Source: Amyelois transitella
Taxonomy: Eukaryota > Arthropoda > Insecta > Lepidoptera > Pyralidae
NCBI RefSeq assembly: GCF_032362555.1
Contig: NC_083511.1
Location: forward strand, 2,852,001 to 2,916,000
Direction: 5' to 3'
Length of the DNA: 64,000 nucleotides
A program made the translations under genes and the position numbers. Under the pieces are notes generated by a model. The model saw only the letters and a list, made by a program, of their open reading frames with translations. It was not told the DNA's origin and searched no databases. Shown one piece after another: positions 54,535 through 64,000 of this stretch (position 1 is its first letter; each line of letters opens with the position of its first letter).

Positions 54535-54970
54535 AGGTAATGATTTTAGTTGTTACTTTTCTCTTTAATTGTGTCTGTTTACAGAGGACCTAAGGAAATG
54601 GACGCACTACTTCTGGACTCAATGTTTGTGAACTGAACAACATTGTGATCTGAACAGATGTTGATCAATTGTAACAGGTGCTAAGTTTGTATTCAATACA
54701 GTTGTTGGCATTCCAAGATCTTCATTATCTGATATCATATCTGAGGATATTGGTAGCACAGGAGACTCACGCTTATCGCTATTGACTTCTTGGTGGCTGT
54801 CTGCAAGTATTGGTGGTATAGTTACACTGCTTGGTACTGGTTCTGACTCTAATGGACGATTACTGATTTCAGAAGGCAAAAAATGATCATCATTAAAAAT
54901 ATTTGTATTGGATAAATTCTTGTACTTTTGAAACCCGACGCAATGTTTTGCATGTTAAAGGCGGAGTAAT
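54535..54970 (-). pseudogene. pogo/Tigger-like C-terminal remnant (copy B)
   Basis: Same tail as in copy A (DDHFLPSEISNRPLESEP). A 5-bp deletion near 54,665 (ATGATGCAATT reduced to ATCAATT) shifts the end of the frame, so the SPEVVRPFP section is out of phase. Confidence 0.5.
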
Positions 54971-55297
54971 ATCCATGTTTTGCAAACTCAGCAACATTCT
55001 ATATGGTAATATCTTTACCAGGATTGAATGTCATCCAATCTCAACAACTCTGTACCATGTGGAGGGAAATGGTCAATTTTGTCATAACGCACATCATCTG
55101 ATAGATCTAGAGCGTTTTGGCTTTTGTATTATTTCAGCTGTGGGCAAATCTTCCACATTGATATTTTTCATTGATTTTCCTTTCTTTAATAAAGACTTAA
55201 AAATTTCCAGCCGAAATTTCTTCAGGCCCTTATACTTTTTTCTCCTCTTCTTTTGTTATCACGCCTGTATGTCAACCACGCGTTATTTACGCATATA

Positions 55298-56334
55298 TTA
55301 ATAAGCTGCGAAAAAATTGATGGGTACCACTACTTGCTTGAAGGGAATTATCATTTTGTCAATGCTGTATCGACTATCTTCTTCGACTTTTAGGCAGTTT
55401 TGTCGATTTTTTTCAGAAAAAGGTCGTATTTTGAAATAGGGGTCAGAGTTAACTTGATTATTGTCTACGAAGTGTAAATGTCTCTGTATTTGCTGATACC
55501 GTTTCAGTGGCATTATATCTGCAATCAATGGATAGCGTGTTTCGGTATTCCAATAATCAAGATACGAAGTCATAGTCATCACACCCATCATCAAATTTAT
55601 TGCAAAAAATTCGTGCATCTCGTCAACAGTTAAGTTTAAAGATCGGCCGGTTGTCTGAACGGCATGCATATTTGTAAATTGACAAGTATCTTCTAAAATG
55701 TCGTCAGACAAAAAGTCGCTAAAATATTCTAGTGGGAATTTTTCATCTGGTAGTGGACTTACAAAAACATCTGGCTCTAGTTCTGCACGATGTTGGAAAT
55801 GTCTCTTTGTCCATTGAAAATGTAATGCTATTCTCTTGTTGACAACACGACGAGGTCTACGAACAATGTTTGGTCTCCTAAGAGCACGTGTTGGATGTGG
55901 TGATGAGGCTATAGTTTGTGGAGACTGCTGTGATGGAGCAACGTTTTGAGGAGATTGTTGAGGTGAGCCACTTATTTGATTGAGTATGAATGACGGTGTG
56001 ACTGATGGAATGTTCGACAATGGAGATATTATTGGCAAAGAACTGATGGATGGAAATGAATGATCATAACCTTGTTCATCAGCTGTGTTGATTATATTAG
56101 TTAGTAGTGATGGAGAGGAATTCCGGTCATCCTCCAAAGAAGAATCCTTTCAAGCGATGAGTCAATTGACGGGGCATCAGTTGATTCAGTTCCAATATGA
56201 GCTAGCAGAGCTTCTTCATTTTCAGGTTCCGACTCGCCACTTACGTCTGATGGAGCGTTTACCTCAGGAACGAGAGCCAATATTTGATACGAACGCGAGT
56301 TCTGAAAATAAATTGAATGGTTGCAAGAAGCCAT
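55298..56334 (-). pseudogene. piggyBac-like N-terminal half, copy B
   Basis: The core is continuous here (HRAELEPDVFVSPLPDEKF), unlike copy A. A 13-bp deletion at about 56148 breaks the frame after SLER in the acidic N-terminus. It ends, as in A, just after YSIDKMIIPFK. The 5' terminus CCCTTAGCATGC next to TTAA is at about 56515-56530. Confidence 0.8.
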
Positions 56335-57129
56335 GCTAAACAGTAAAATAAAAAACAATGTTTCTGCACTGTTACACCGTTTAATAAATACGTGCGCAAA
56401 CCATCCAACAAAGCTACGTAAAAAAGTGTTAACTATTAATTTTATAAACAGGCAAAGGCACAACTTAATTTCTCGTCTAACATCCAAGAGTTTAATTAAA
56501 TGTAAATGTTAATTGCATGCTAAGGGTTAAGATATTTTCGATACGAACAAACGGAACCATATAAAGTTAGTTAAAAAAACACCAATCGTAATAAAAGCAC
56601 GAAAGAACAATCATGGCTGAATGAAAAACCCAAAATGTATTTGATTCACAATGTCTCATCATGCGATTTTGTTAAGCATGCTTAACAAACAGTTTTATAA
56701 CTAAAATTCCCACCACCGAAATATATTAAGTATACATAACGTTTGGGTAACACACCTGATTACACTTTTATCCAACCGTGGTTTGGCTTGAAAAATATAA
56801 GATATATCGGATTATACATTATTCAACAAAATACAAATATAATATTATTTAAAAACACACAGAATACACACAAAAACATATAATTACATGCAGAATCCGC
56901 AGAGCGCGTTGCTTCGCCGCCATTGTCACTCGCTAATTTGACACACGGTGTTGCCAGTACTATGAACTAAATTTACTCTACTTCAGAATAATATGATGTT
57001 ACCATATAAATGGCAAAATTATTATAGAGTAAATTAAATGCACGTATAGATTTTTTTTATTTTAATGTTAACAATAGGTACCAAATAAAGGGTCACAGTA
57101 AAAAAAAGAATCTACAGTATCAGTCTTAT

Positions 57130-57820
57130 TCAATACAATTTTCAAGGACTACAATCAATTGATCATTGCATACATGTTTGTGGCACTTAGAGCATTCAGT
57201 CTTAGTTTTTCTATCCTTAGATCTAGTACAAACATGACACCTTTTGTATGACTGCGATCTTCCTGCATCAGAAACATTCTGGCTCCTGAATGTCATGATG
57301 CTTTTTTAGACGTTTTTGCAGCGGTCTTGGTAATGTAGGTACGCTGGCTCTAGTAAGTTGGTAAGGTTTGACTAAATCAACAGCCAATCGCTTTAGAAAT
57401 ACTCTTCGGGGTATATTTGAGTCTATCTTCGCCTTGTAGTACGAATTAATACCGATGAATTAAACAGTTTTTTCTTTTGATTGAGGGAACGTATCGAGCT
57501 GTCAATTTTTTACTACGTGACGTACAGGTAAAGGAAAAAAATCATGTATGTCGAGTTGTCTAGTTCTTCCCGGAGGCCATGGAAACGTTGTCACATTTTT
57601 TTTGTATTACTCCGTGAACGATTTTGATTCGAGACTAGTTTTTTGTTTCGGGCTCATACACATAAATCCAGGATTCGTCATCCGATGCGATGTTGTATAC
57701 AGCATTTGAGGATCCTGCGTGGAATCTTTCGAGCGTTCTGACGCACCAAGTATGCGAGCCGCTTTTTGCTCTTCACGGAGCGAATGCTCAACTTTGGAAC
57801 GGCTAATTTAAAAATTGAAT
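57130..57820 (-). pseudogene. piggyBac C-end and mariner scraps (copy B)
   Basis: Repeats the copy A arrangement: Cys/His tail around 57,130-57,300 and the mariner ESWIYVYEPE motif around 57,640-57,700. Frame-broken throughout. Confidence 0.55.
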
Positions 57821-57851
57821 TAGTTTAAAAATAATAACGTTACTTTTATGA

Positions 57852-59060
57852 TTAATTTGAATCAAAATCTGAATCTTCATCATCATAAAACAAATCGTCA
57901 TCAACATTTTTTACATTGTCTGCATCTACAAACAGTATATCTTCAGTTGGTGGGTTGATATCGTCCTCTTGAATATTAACATTATACAAATCATTCTTAT
58001 TTATATTTTCGACATTCCAATTATATGCAATAAAAGCCATTTTTCAGCTCGTTCCGTTATCAGTCTATTACGCTTCTTTGTGTGAATTCGACTTATCGTT
58101 CTAAAAGAACGTTCACACGCGGCAGACGTTACAGGAGCTGTGAAAATAACTTCAGCCACTTTTCTTAGTTTCGTGCATTTACATATGCCTTGCCACCAAG
58201 AAAGTGAGGTGACATTATTTATTGGCGACCACATTAGCCGGTTGCTCCAAAAGATCGATTTTGACTTAAAATCGGATACGTCCGCGACTTACTTAAATAT
58301 TTTCGATATTTAAGTAAGTCGCTAGTTCATCGATAAAATTCATTGCAGCAGCATCTTCTTCACTACTTAAATTATCACCACAGTTCTTGGGATCTAGCAA
58401 ACATGCAGCAAAATGTATAGATTTTACGTCTGTTCCTTTTCTGGATTCTAATTTTTCAAGCAGACTGCTTTTAATCTTCATTGAGAATATTGGTGTGAGC
58501 CAAAATTTCTGTTAGTTTTAATTTTAAGGTAGGTATTCCACACATGAACTGTTTTCTGTAATTAACAATCGTTACCTTCTGGTTGGGAGATGCTAACAGC
58601 GATTGGTTCTACAATTGCAGCAACTTCGTTTGTCATTGTCCAAAACCTTTCATCTAACTTTGATTTGTTTTCTGACGATAACTGTACTCGTTCATGTACT
58701 GCCAACGTTTGCATTGCTGGTTTGACAAATTTCAACACTTGCAGCGTGTCGTGTGCACTATATCATTATTGATGAAACGAGAAAAATAATGCAATTTCAC
58801 TTTGCAAACTAATGGTGCGGTTCCGTTCAAAAAGTGTCATCAAGCAATAAACGTCACTGTCACTTGTCATGTTCTTTTTTTTCGACAAAAAATATGAATT
58901 CATTCAAAAATTAATTATTCGATCAAATATTCGTTCAAATATTTCCGAAAATCCGGTTTGAACGGTAAGTATCGTTTTCGATACAATATGCATTTAAGGG
59001 TCTTTAGAACGTCATCTGCCAATAAATTTAATGTATGTGCCGTGCAACGCAATAATATTG
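57852..59060 (-). pseudogene. hAT transposase remnant, uninterrupted copy B
   Basis: Contains FAACLLDPKNCG (58,420), SLSWWQGICKCTKLRKVAEV and TSAACERSFRTISRIHTKKR (58,220-58,060) and the acidic tail ending at 57852. The dimerisation motif is in a continuous frame here. Upstream pieces around 58,590-58,770 and 59,030 match copy A. Pseudogene because frames change and the N-terminus is gone. Confidence 0.78.
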
Positions 59061-60203
59061 TACTCGTTATGTGGATATAGGTCTTTCACATTCAACAGGG
59101 CTCTTCAATATTATCCGAACATAGATCACATACGTATTACGTAACACAGACTAAATTCTACTCGACAGTCTATGTTGCCACATTAGTCAATCCATTTTCC
59201 ACAACGGTGTCTTTATTTCACGTATTTAAAGTGTAAAAGCGCCCAGAATCCAGGAATAGGGGGCGCCCAGGTTGCACACAACACGACCTAGAGCCGCCCC
59301 TGCTAATGTGGCAACACTGACTGTCGAGTTGATTTTAGTTTATGGTACGTAATATGTATGTGATCTATGTTCTGGAATTCTCTGGTGTGTGTTAAGATAT
59401 TTCTTAACGTTACCGTCATAAATATTTTATTTTTAAAAGCAAAACATGTTAACTGGGAATCAAACACAATGGAGAAGAAAACTGCCAAACTTGACCGCTA
59501 GTGGCGCTGATATAACTTCCATCCCCATTAAAACAACAGTTTGTCTATAAATTCAGAATAACAGTTTCGCGAAGTGGCAGTGATGACAGAACCAGAGAAC
59601 AATGCGGAAGAAATAAATGAGAATATTCGAATTTCAAATTAAATGTTTTGTAAGTTTATCTCGCATGAATTTGACCGATGTACTGGTGGTGAACGCTATT
59701 ATCTTGTGCAACAAATTATAGAAGTTTTCAAGAAAAAGAACAAATAAAACCTTAAATGTTATCCTGTAGTTATTTTGTTGATCTCGGTTGACTCTCCGAA
59801 TTGGAAAAAATATTTGAAAAATTGGAAAAATATTGGAAATTTTTCTATTGATTTCTTTCCGAAATTTTTCCATTACCCATCAGTACACACACTTATGTAT
59901 ATATGATATATCTCGAGTCATATCGGTCTTTAATGGACATACAGAATTGTATGTATGTTTATTCATTGCGAAATAAAATAATCTTATTAAAATAGTTTTT
60001 TAGAGATTTTTTCTGTTGTCTTTTTACCGAAATATCTGAATCTTATGTGAAGGTAAATTTTTATAACAGATTTAATTTATAAAAGTTGATGCTTTGAATC
60101 ATGTTCGCTAGAGTCGGAAGATAATATTATCGTAGCCATTGCCTTCGCCGAGTTTCGTTCCTTGTTAAACAAAAGTGAGAAAAAAATATTATAACATACC
60201 CAC

Positions 60204-60599
60204 CTATTTTATCGATAGGAAATCTATGTTCGATGATGTTCGCTCTGGTGTTTTCTGGAACTGGATGATATTGTCCCTGATCTCATCGTCTCCGTTTCGC
60301 CTTTTAATGTTATAGTCTCTGATGGTGTCATTAATTACGGAGAGCGCACGCAAGATCAGACGAGCTATTCGCTGGGTGCAAAGTACGGTAGGGAAACCAC
60401 GAATCGATGACGGCGCGCACTGTGGCAAAAAAGGAACATTCGGTGGCAGACAAATTGTCACTTTTGTTTGAGTAGCAAAATTTACTTTACGTATCATTTC
60501 AAAACTAAATAAACAAACATGCGTCACGATACCTGATGTGTAGTTAATTGCAAAAAAAATTGAAGAAACTGTGATCACAAATTTTATAAATTTCCACAA
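60204..60599 (-). CDS. Unknown ORF across the right boundary of copy B
   Basis: An open frame without a clear ATG; the upstream part is hydrophobic (WKFIKFVITVSSIFFAI) and follows a TTTTCAG that could be an acceptor. The downstream 107 residues equal those of copy A. Function unknown. A second minus frame at 60,690-60,890 is hydrophobic and unassigned. Confidence 0.3.
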   Translation of the reverse strand: MWKFIKFVITVSSIFFAINYTSGIVTHVCLFSFEMIRKVNFATQTKVTICLPPNVPFLPQCAPSSIRGFPTVLCTQRIARLILRALSVINDTIRDYNIKRRNGDDEIRDNIIQFQKTPERTSSNIDFLSIK

Positions 60600-60909
60600 G
60601 CAAGTTGGAAACGCGAACTGAAAATCAAACTTTTATTTTCACCTTTCGATTAAAACGAGAGTACAAACCAGATAAATATTATTCTTAAATCAAACACAGT
60701 CTTCATATTTTAATAAAACGTCGTTGCTAAAGGATCTGACATCGGTACTGGCAGTTGTACAACATAGCATTATTGCAGGTAATTCACATAAGAGAAATAA
60801 GTATAAAAAAACCATCATTAGTTGAGCTAAAAAATATTCCATAAAATATTCATCAAAAGAAATATCGTTACACAGAAACATTTTTGACACAATGAAAGAT
60901 TCTAGGCAT

Positions 60910-61354
60910 CAGGACCAGAGCCAGAGCTGGTTCAGGCTCTGCGCCATCTCCACCTGCATCTCCGCCAACCTTTACTTCAGGCAGTTTGGCAGTGCGAACT
61001 CTTTTTGTTGACTCTCTTTAGCCCTGCATAGATTTACGTTTGGTAGCGTTTCTAAGAACAAGTTTGAAAAATTTCAACATTTGATCGTCAGTGAAATTCG
61101 GATCCCACATATTTATGATTGAAAAAAAGAATTTTGTGTGATTTGTCAGCCAAACTTAACTCAAACATTTCAAACTCTTCTGCATTATCAATAGGTTTTA
61201 GGCTGAAACTTTCTCGTTCTTCCTGAGATGCGTCTTGCAGCAAAGTAACATCACATTGTTGCATCTGTTTTAATTCTATGATTTCTTTGTCTCGTCTAAT
61301 TGTACCGTTAATGATGCCAATTTTTTCCCAATACCTTCTTGGTAGTCTAAACAC
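60910..61354 (-). pseudogene. Unassigned frame-broken coding remnant
   Basis: A minus-strand frame with PIDNAEEFEMFELSLADKSH continues, after a shift in a T-run near 61,122, as MWDPNFTDDQMLKFFKLVLR. This helical pattern is reminiscent of DUF4806-type domains in insect transposon proteins, but I am not sure. No neighbour clarifies it. Confidence 0.35.
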
Positions 61355-61520
61355 AAAGGAACCTTAAAAGATCATTGGCTATCTCATTTATGTGAACCAC
61401 TTTGTAACCACTGTTACTAGTTTTAACGTTTCATGGCTGATTATTTTATCACATGTGCTTCAATATTTCGCACAAATAACACTTATACAGCATCTACCAA
61501 TAAAATAAAACTAAAAGTGA

Positions 61521-64000
61521 CACGGGCGTAGTCAGGTTTTGGTATCGGGGGGGGTTCAAGAAAATAAAAAGACCAAAAGTACATAAAATAATCCTTATAT
61601 TCATAAGAAAATGGAGAATTTGGGAAGTTCTTTTTTGAGCAGTGGTACAGTATCGACTATATAAAAAAATGCCTTTCTCTTATAAACGCATTACAGAATT
61701 AATCTTCTGTTTTTCTTTTTAAATATATCCACTACTTCATTCGCGTCAATTTCTATCATATAGTGAATGTTCATGAGAGCCAAGCCATTCAATCTGTTTT
61801 CACTTGTTGTGTTTCTCAAGTAGTTTTTAAGTCTTCTTAGGCTTGAAAAAGTCCTTTCTGGGGTAGCAGTGGAAACAGGTATGGTCGCCAATATTTGCAA
61901 CAATGTGTAAATATTTGGATATAGTTTTTGGTCGCAGTTATCTAAGCATTCCAGAGCTGATTTTGGAATAGGGGATGTGAGAGTCATGGCTGCTTTCCAC
62001 ACTTCAAGTTCTGCTTTGACAACAGATGAACATTTTTCGGGCAGCACTGTCGAATACATACAAAATGCCTCTTCAATTTCACAACTGGTCGCAAAATTTG
62101 ACGGTAACACACAAGATAGTGCCGATACTACTTTACGGTGTTTTATAAACCTCTCAATCAATTGTTGTATTGTATGGTCGAGAAAAGGGATGAATAAATT
62201 TAATTTATAATACGTGGATATATCCGACGCAGGAATATTTGAGCGATTCAGCTGCCTTCCGACAATACGTGGCATAAGCAGTATACCACCATTTTCTTCG
62301 AGCAACACCTTTGCTTCTTCATATAGATGGAGATACTCTTCGTCAACTTTGTCTCTTAAAAGTTGCAAAGCATTAATAACATTATCAACGTGGCTGAATG
62401 CTGTTATGAGGTCTGCGTTAACTGTCTGCAGTTGCTTTGACAGCGACAATGTATAGCTCATAACTTTTTGAAGAATTACTAGGCACATAACAAAATTCGA
62501 AGATCGAAGTGTGTTAAGCATTTGGACGGCTTGTTGCGATGTTTCTTTATTGTGGCTAGATTGGAGTTCTTCGAGAGCATGCACAATCGCTGAATAAATT
62601 TCTTTAAATCTTATAACGGCTTCATGCTTATGAACCCACCGTGTTTCACACATTGCAAGCAAGCTTTTTTGATGATCAGCCGGTAACAAATCCCTAATTT
62701 TTTCTTTCAGAACAGCAGTGCGTTGAGCCGAATGTCTAAAGTAGGAACCAACAGATTGTACGATTCCAACGCAGTTTCGTACTTCTGCTTGAGAACATGA
62801 GTCGGCAATAGCGAGATTGAGAGAGTGTGCACTACAATGTACATAAAGAGCAAGAGGACAGTCTTGACGAATAAATGCTTGGGCACCGTGCAAATACCCA
62901 CTCATAGCTGCAGCTCCATCGTAACCTTGACCAACCACATGAGAACAATCAAGTCCATGCTTTTTCAGAGCTGTAATTATAAGATTTGCAAGACCGGATC
63001 CTGTCACGTCAACAGTTGGAATATACTCTAAAAACATCTCCTTAACTTTATGTTGTTTCGCATCTTTTGAATCAACATATCGCAAGCACAATGAGACTTG
63101 CTCCATACGCGCAATGTCAGTTGTCTCGTCAGCGAGAATCGAAAAAAAAATAGCTTCCTTTACTTCGTTAATGATCTTGTGTTGAATAATTTCACCACAA
63201 ATGTCAATTATTTCATTTTGGATTTGTGGGCTCGTGTAAAGGGCATTCTTCTGAGAAGTGATCAAATGCTCCGAAAGATCTTTATCCCCAGATTCGGCTG
63301 CGTACCGCAATAGAGCTCGAAAATTACCCTCATTCTGAAGTGGTTGTTCAGACTCCGGTGTAACGTGAATCCGTCCCGAATCAGTTTTACCTCTTAAAGG
63401 TATACCTTGTTTGCCGCAAAAAATTATTCCTTTTACGATGGGGATTAGTTTTTTTCGATTTTCTTGTTGCTGTCTTTTTCTTTCAGAAGACAACTGCTCA
63501 TCAACTGAAACAACCTGAGAAGACATTACTTTTAGGAAGTTATCTGCGAGTTCCAAATTTCGTTTGTGATATCCTGATTTTGCATGAGTTTCAAATATTT
63601 CTAATGCATTCTTCCACTTGCAAAAAGGATCGGTTACAAGCTGGCCGACCCGCTGATGGCCCCCTTTACCTTCATCAAGCGAACGTCTCATTACGACGCA
63701 AATTCTACAATATGCTCCACTTTTATACTCAGAATATGCCAACCAGGGGAATCTTTCCATCCATTTCATTTGAAAGCGCAAATTTCGTTTTGTAGAAATG
63801 GGAAACTTGTAATCTTGAGGTGGAGTCCAAGGCTCTTTTAAAATTTGGGCCTTTAGATATTCATTCTCGATATTGTCTTCAGTCGCATAAAAACCAACAT
63901 CCAATTTAGAAGAATGTGAAGATGACGTAACAGATGAGCTGGTGCTGCTGCTGGTCGGTTCTAGGCTAAGTGAAGGGTCGGTAGTGGTAGGTATAAAACA
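61521..64000 (-). mobile_element. hAT element, right end outside window
   Basis: The end CACGGGCGTAGTCAGG at 61521 resembles hAT termini of the CAGGGGCGTAGCCAGG type. The possible TSD AAAAGTGA precedes it. The other end is not in the window. Confidence 0.7.
61691..64000 (-). CDS. hAT transposase with TTF finger (ZMYM1/THAP12-like), partial
   Basis: Open from the window edge to the stop at 61691, at least 768 codons without interruption. A Ser/Thr-rich start is followed by a TTF-type zinc region (WLAYSEYKSGAYCRICVVM, then HAKSGYHKRN), a DUF4371-like DDE core (SILADETTDIARMEQ with D; GQGYDGAAAMSG with D; HCSAHSLNLAIAD) and the C-terminal dimerisation motif (TIPVSTATPERTFSSLRRLK). This layout is typical of hAT proteins that gave rise to ZMYM1- and THAP12-like genes. 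The true start lies beyond 64,000 or at an unseen upstream exon. Confidence 0.9.
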   Translation of the reverse strand, partial: CFIPTTTDPSLSLEPTSSSTSSSVTSSSHSSKLDVGFYATEDNIENEYLKAQILKEPWTPPQDYKFPISTKRNLRFQMKWMERFPWLAYSEYKSGAYCRICVVMRRSLDEGKGGHQRVGQLVTDPFCKWKNALEIFETHAKSGYHKRNLELADNFLKVMSSQVVSVDEQLSSERKRQQQENRKKLIPIVKGIIFCGKQGIPLRGKTDSGRIHVTPESEQPLQNEGNFRALLRYAAESGDKDLSEHLITSQKNALYTSPQIQNEIIDICGEIIQHKIINEVKEAIFFSILADETTDIARMEQVSLCLRYVDSKDAKQHKVKEMFLEYIPTVDVTGSGLANLIITALKKHGLDCSHVVGQGYDGAAAMSGYLHGAQAFIRQDCPLALYVHCSAHSLNLAIADSCSQAEVRNCVGIVQSVGSYFRHSAQRTAVLKEKIRDLLPADHQKSLLAMCETRWVHKHEAVIRFKEIYSAIVHALEELQSSHNKETSQQAVQMLNTLRSSNFVMCLVILQKVMSYTLSLSKQLQTVNADLITAFSHVDNVINALQLLRDKVDEEYLHLYEEAKVLLEENGGILLMPRIVGRQLNRSNIPASDISTYYKLNLFIPFLDHTIQQLIERFIKHRKVVSALSCVLPSNFATSCEIEEAFCMYSTVLPEKCSSVVKAELEVWKAAMTLTSPIPKSALECLDNCDQKLYPNIYTLLQILATIPVSTATPERTFSSLRRLKNYLRNTTSENRLNGLALMNIHYMIEIDANEVVDIFKKKNRRLIL

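Larger units (their letters stand above)
53358..60547. repeat. Copy B of the direct duplication
   Basis: Collinear with 18242-27932 and lacking the LINE, so it carries the empty site at about 58485-58495. Differences from A include a 13-bp deletion near 56148, two extra bases near 55770, and loss of about 147 bp near 58792. Beyond 60547 the sequence differs from that flanking copy A across pB-C. Confidence 0.92.

Overview
This is eukaryotic DNA, almost certainly from an insect and probably a lepidopteran (noctuid-like). The evidence is spliced transposase genes with GT..AG introns, an AT-rich background, insect-type DNA transposon superfamilies, and two repeats I recognise from moth genomes: the CCCGCGGCTTCGCCCGCG block near 17,670 and the 5' block of the LINE at 25,495-25,735. 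I see no convincing single-copy host gene, no RNA gene, no CRISPR array and no prokaryotic operon. The window is an accessory, transposon-on-transposon landscape.

Layout. (1) 1-3038: NOF-like (MULE) transposase on the minus strand, running off the left edge, with a ubiquitin-protease-like C-terminus. (2) 3997-5505: Tc1/mariner-related transposase with DD82E spacing (Sailor-like), last catalytic residue mutated. (3) about 5560-8310: piggyBac-like element broken by two tandem duplications. (4) 8621-17390: large Harbinger element (Harb1) whose transposase intron holds another inverted-repeat element (X, 10003-14905), which contains a mariner (10056-11360) and a second Harbinger (Harb2, 11372-14804). 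(5) 18242-27932: mosaic of P-element, pogo-like, piggyBac, mariner and hAT remnants (copy A), repeated in direct orientation at 53358-60547 (copy B). Copy A also carries an R1-like LINE, and copy B preserves the empty site. (6) 27933-52178: a Russian-doll nest. A piggyBac (pB-C) is split by an IS4EU/ISL2EU-like element (29800-51353). That element is split by Harbinger Harb3 (32257-49700). Harb3 is split by a Sola-like element (33269-42564), which is split by a 6-bp-TSD hAT (37814-41092) and a truncated jockey-like LINE (35448-37619). Harb3 also holds a second hAT (46358-49400) containing a MITE. (7) 61521 to the right edge: a third long hAT with TTF and dimerisation domains.

How genes work together. 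Each Harbinger carries two genes, a DDE transposase and a Myb/MADF-type DNA-binding partner, which in known Harbingers cooperate in nuclear import and end recognition. In Harb1 and Harb2 the two genes are interlocked on opposite strands: each gene's intron contains an exon of the other. In Harb3 the two genes are instead tail-to-tail. Target-site duplications and reading frames show that the nested insertions are clean: removing Harb3, Sola-like, hAT6 and the jockey LINE with one TSD copy each rejoins the interrupted host ORF in frame.

Most transposases carry at least one lesion. Several are a single base missing from an A/T homopolymer, which could mean real decay or consensus error in the assembly. 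Coordinates of splice sites were read by eye from GT/AG and reading-frame continuity and are not supported by transcripts.
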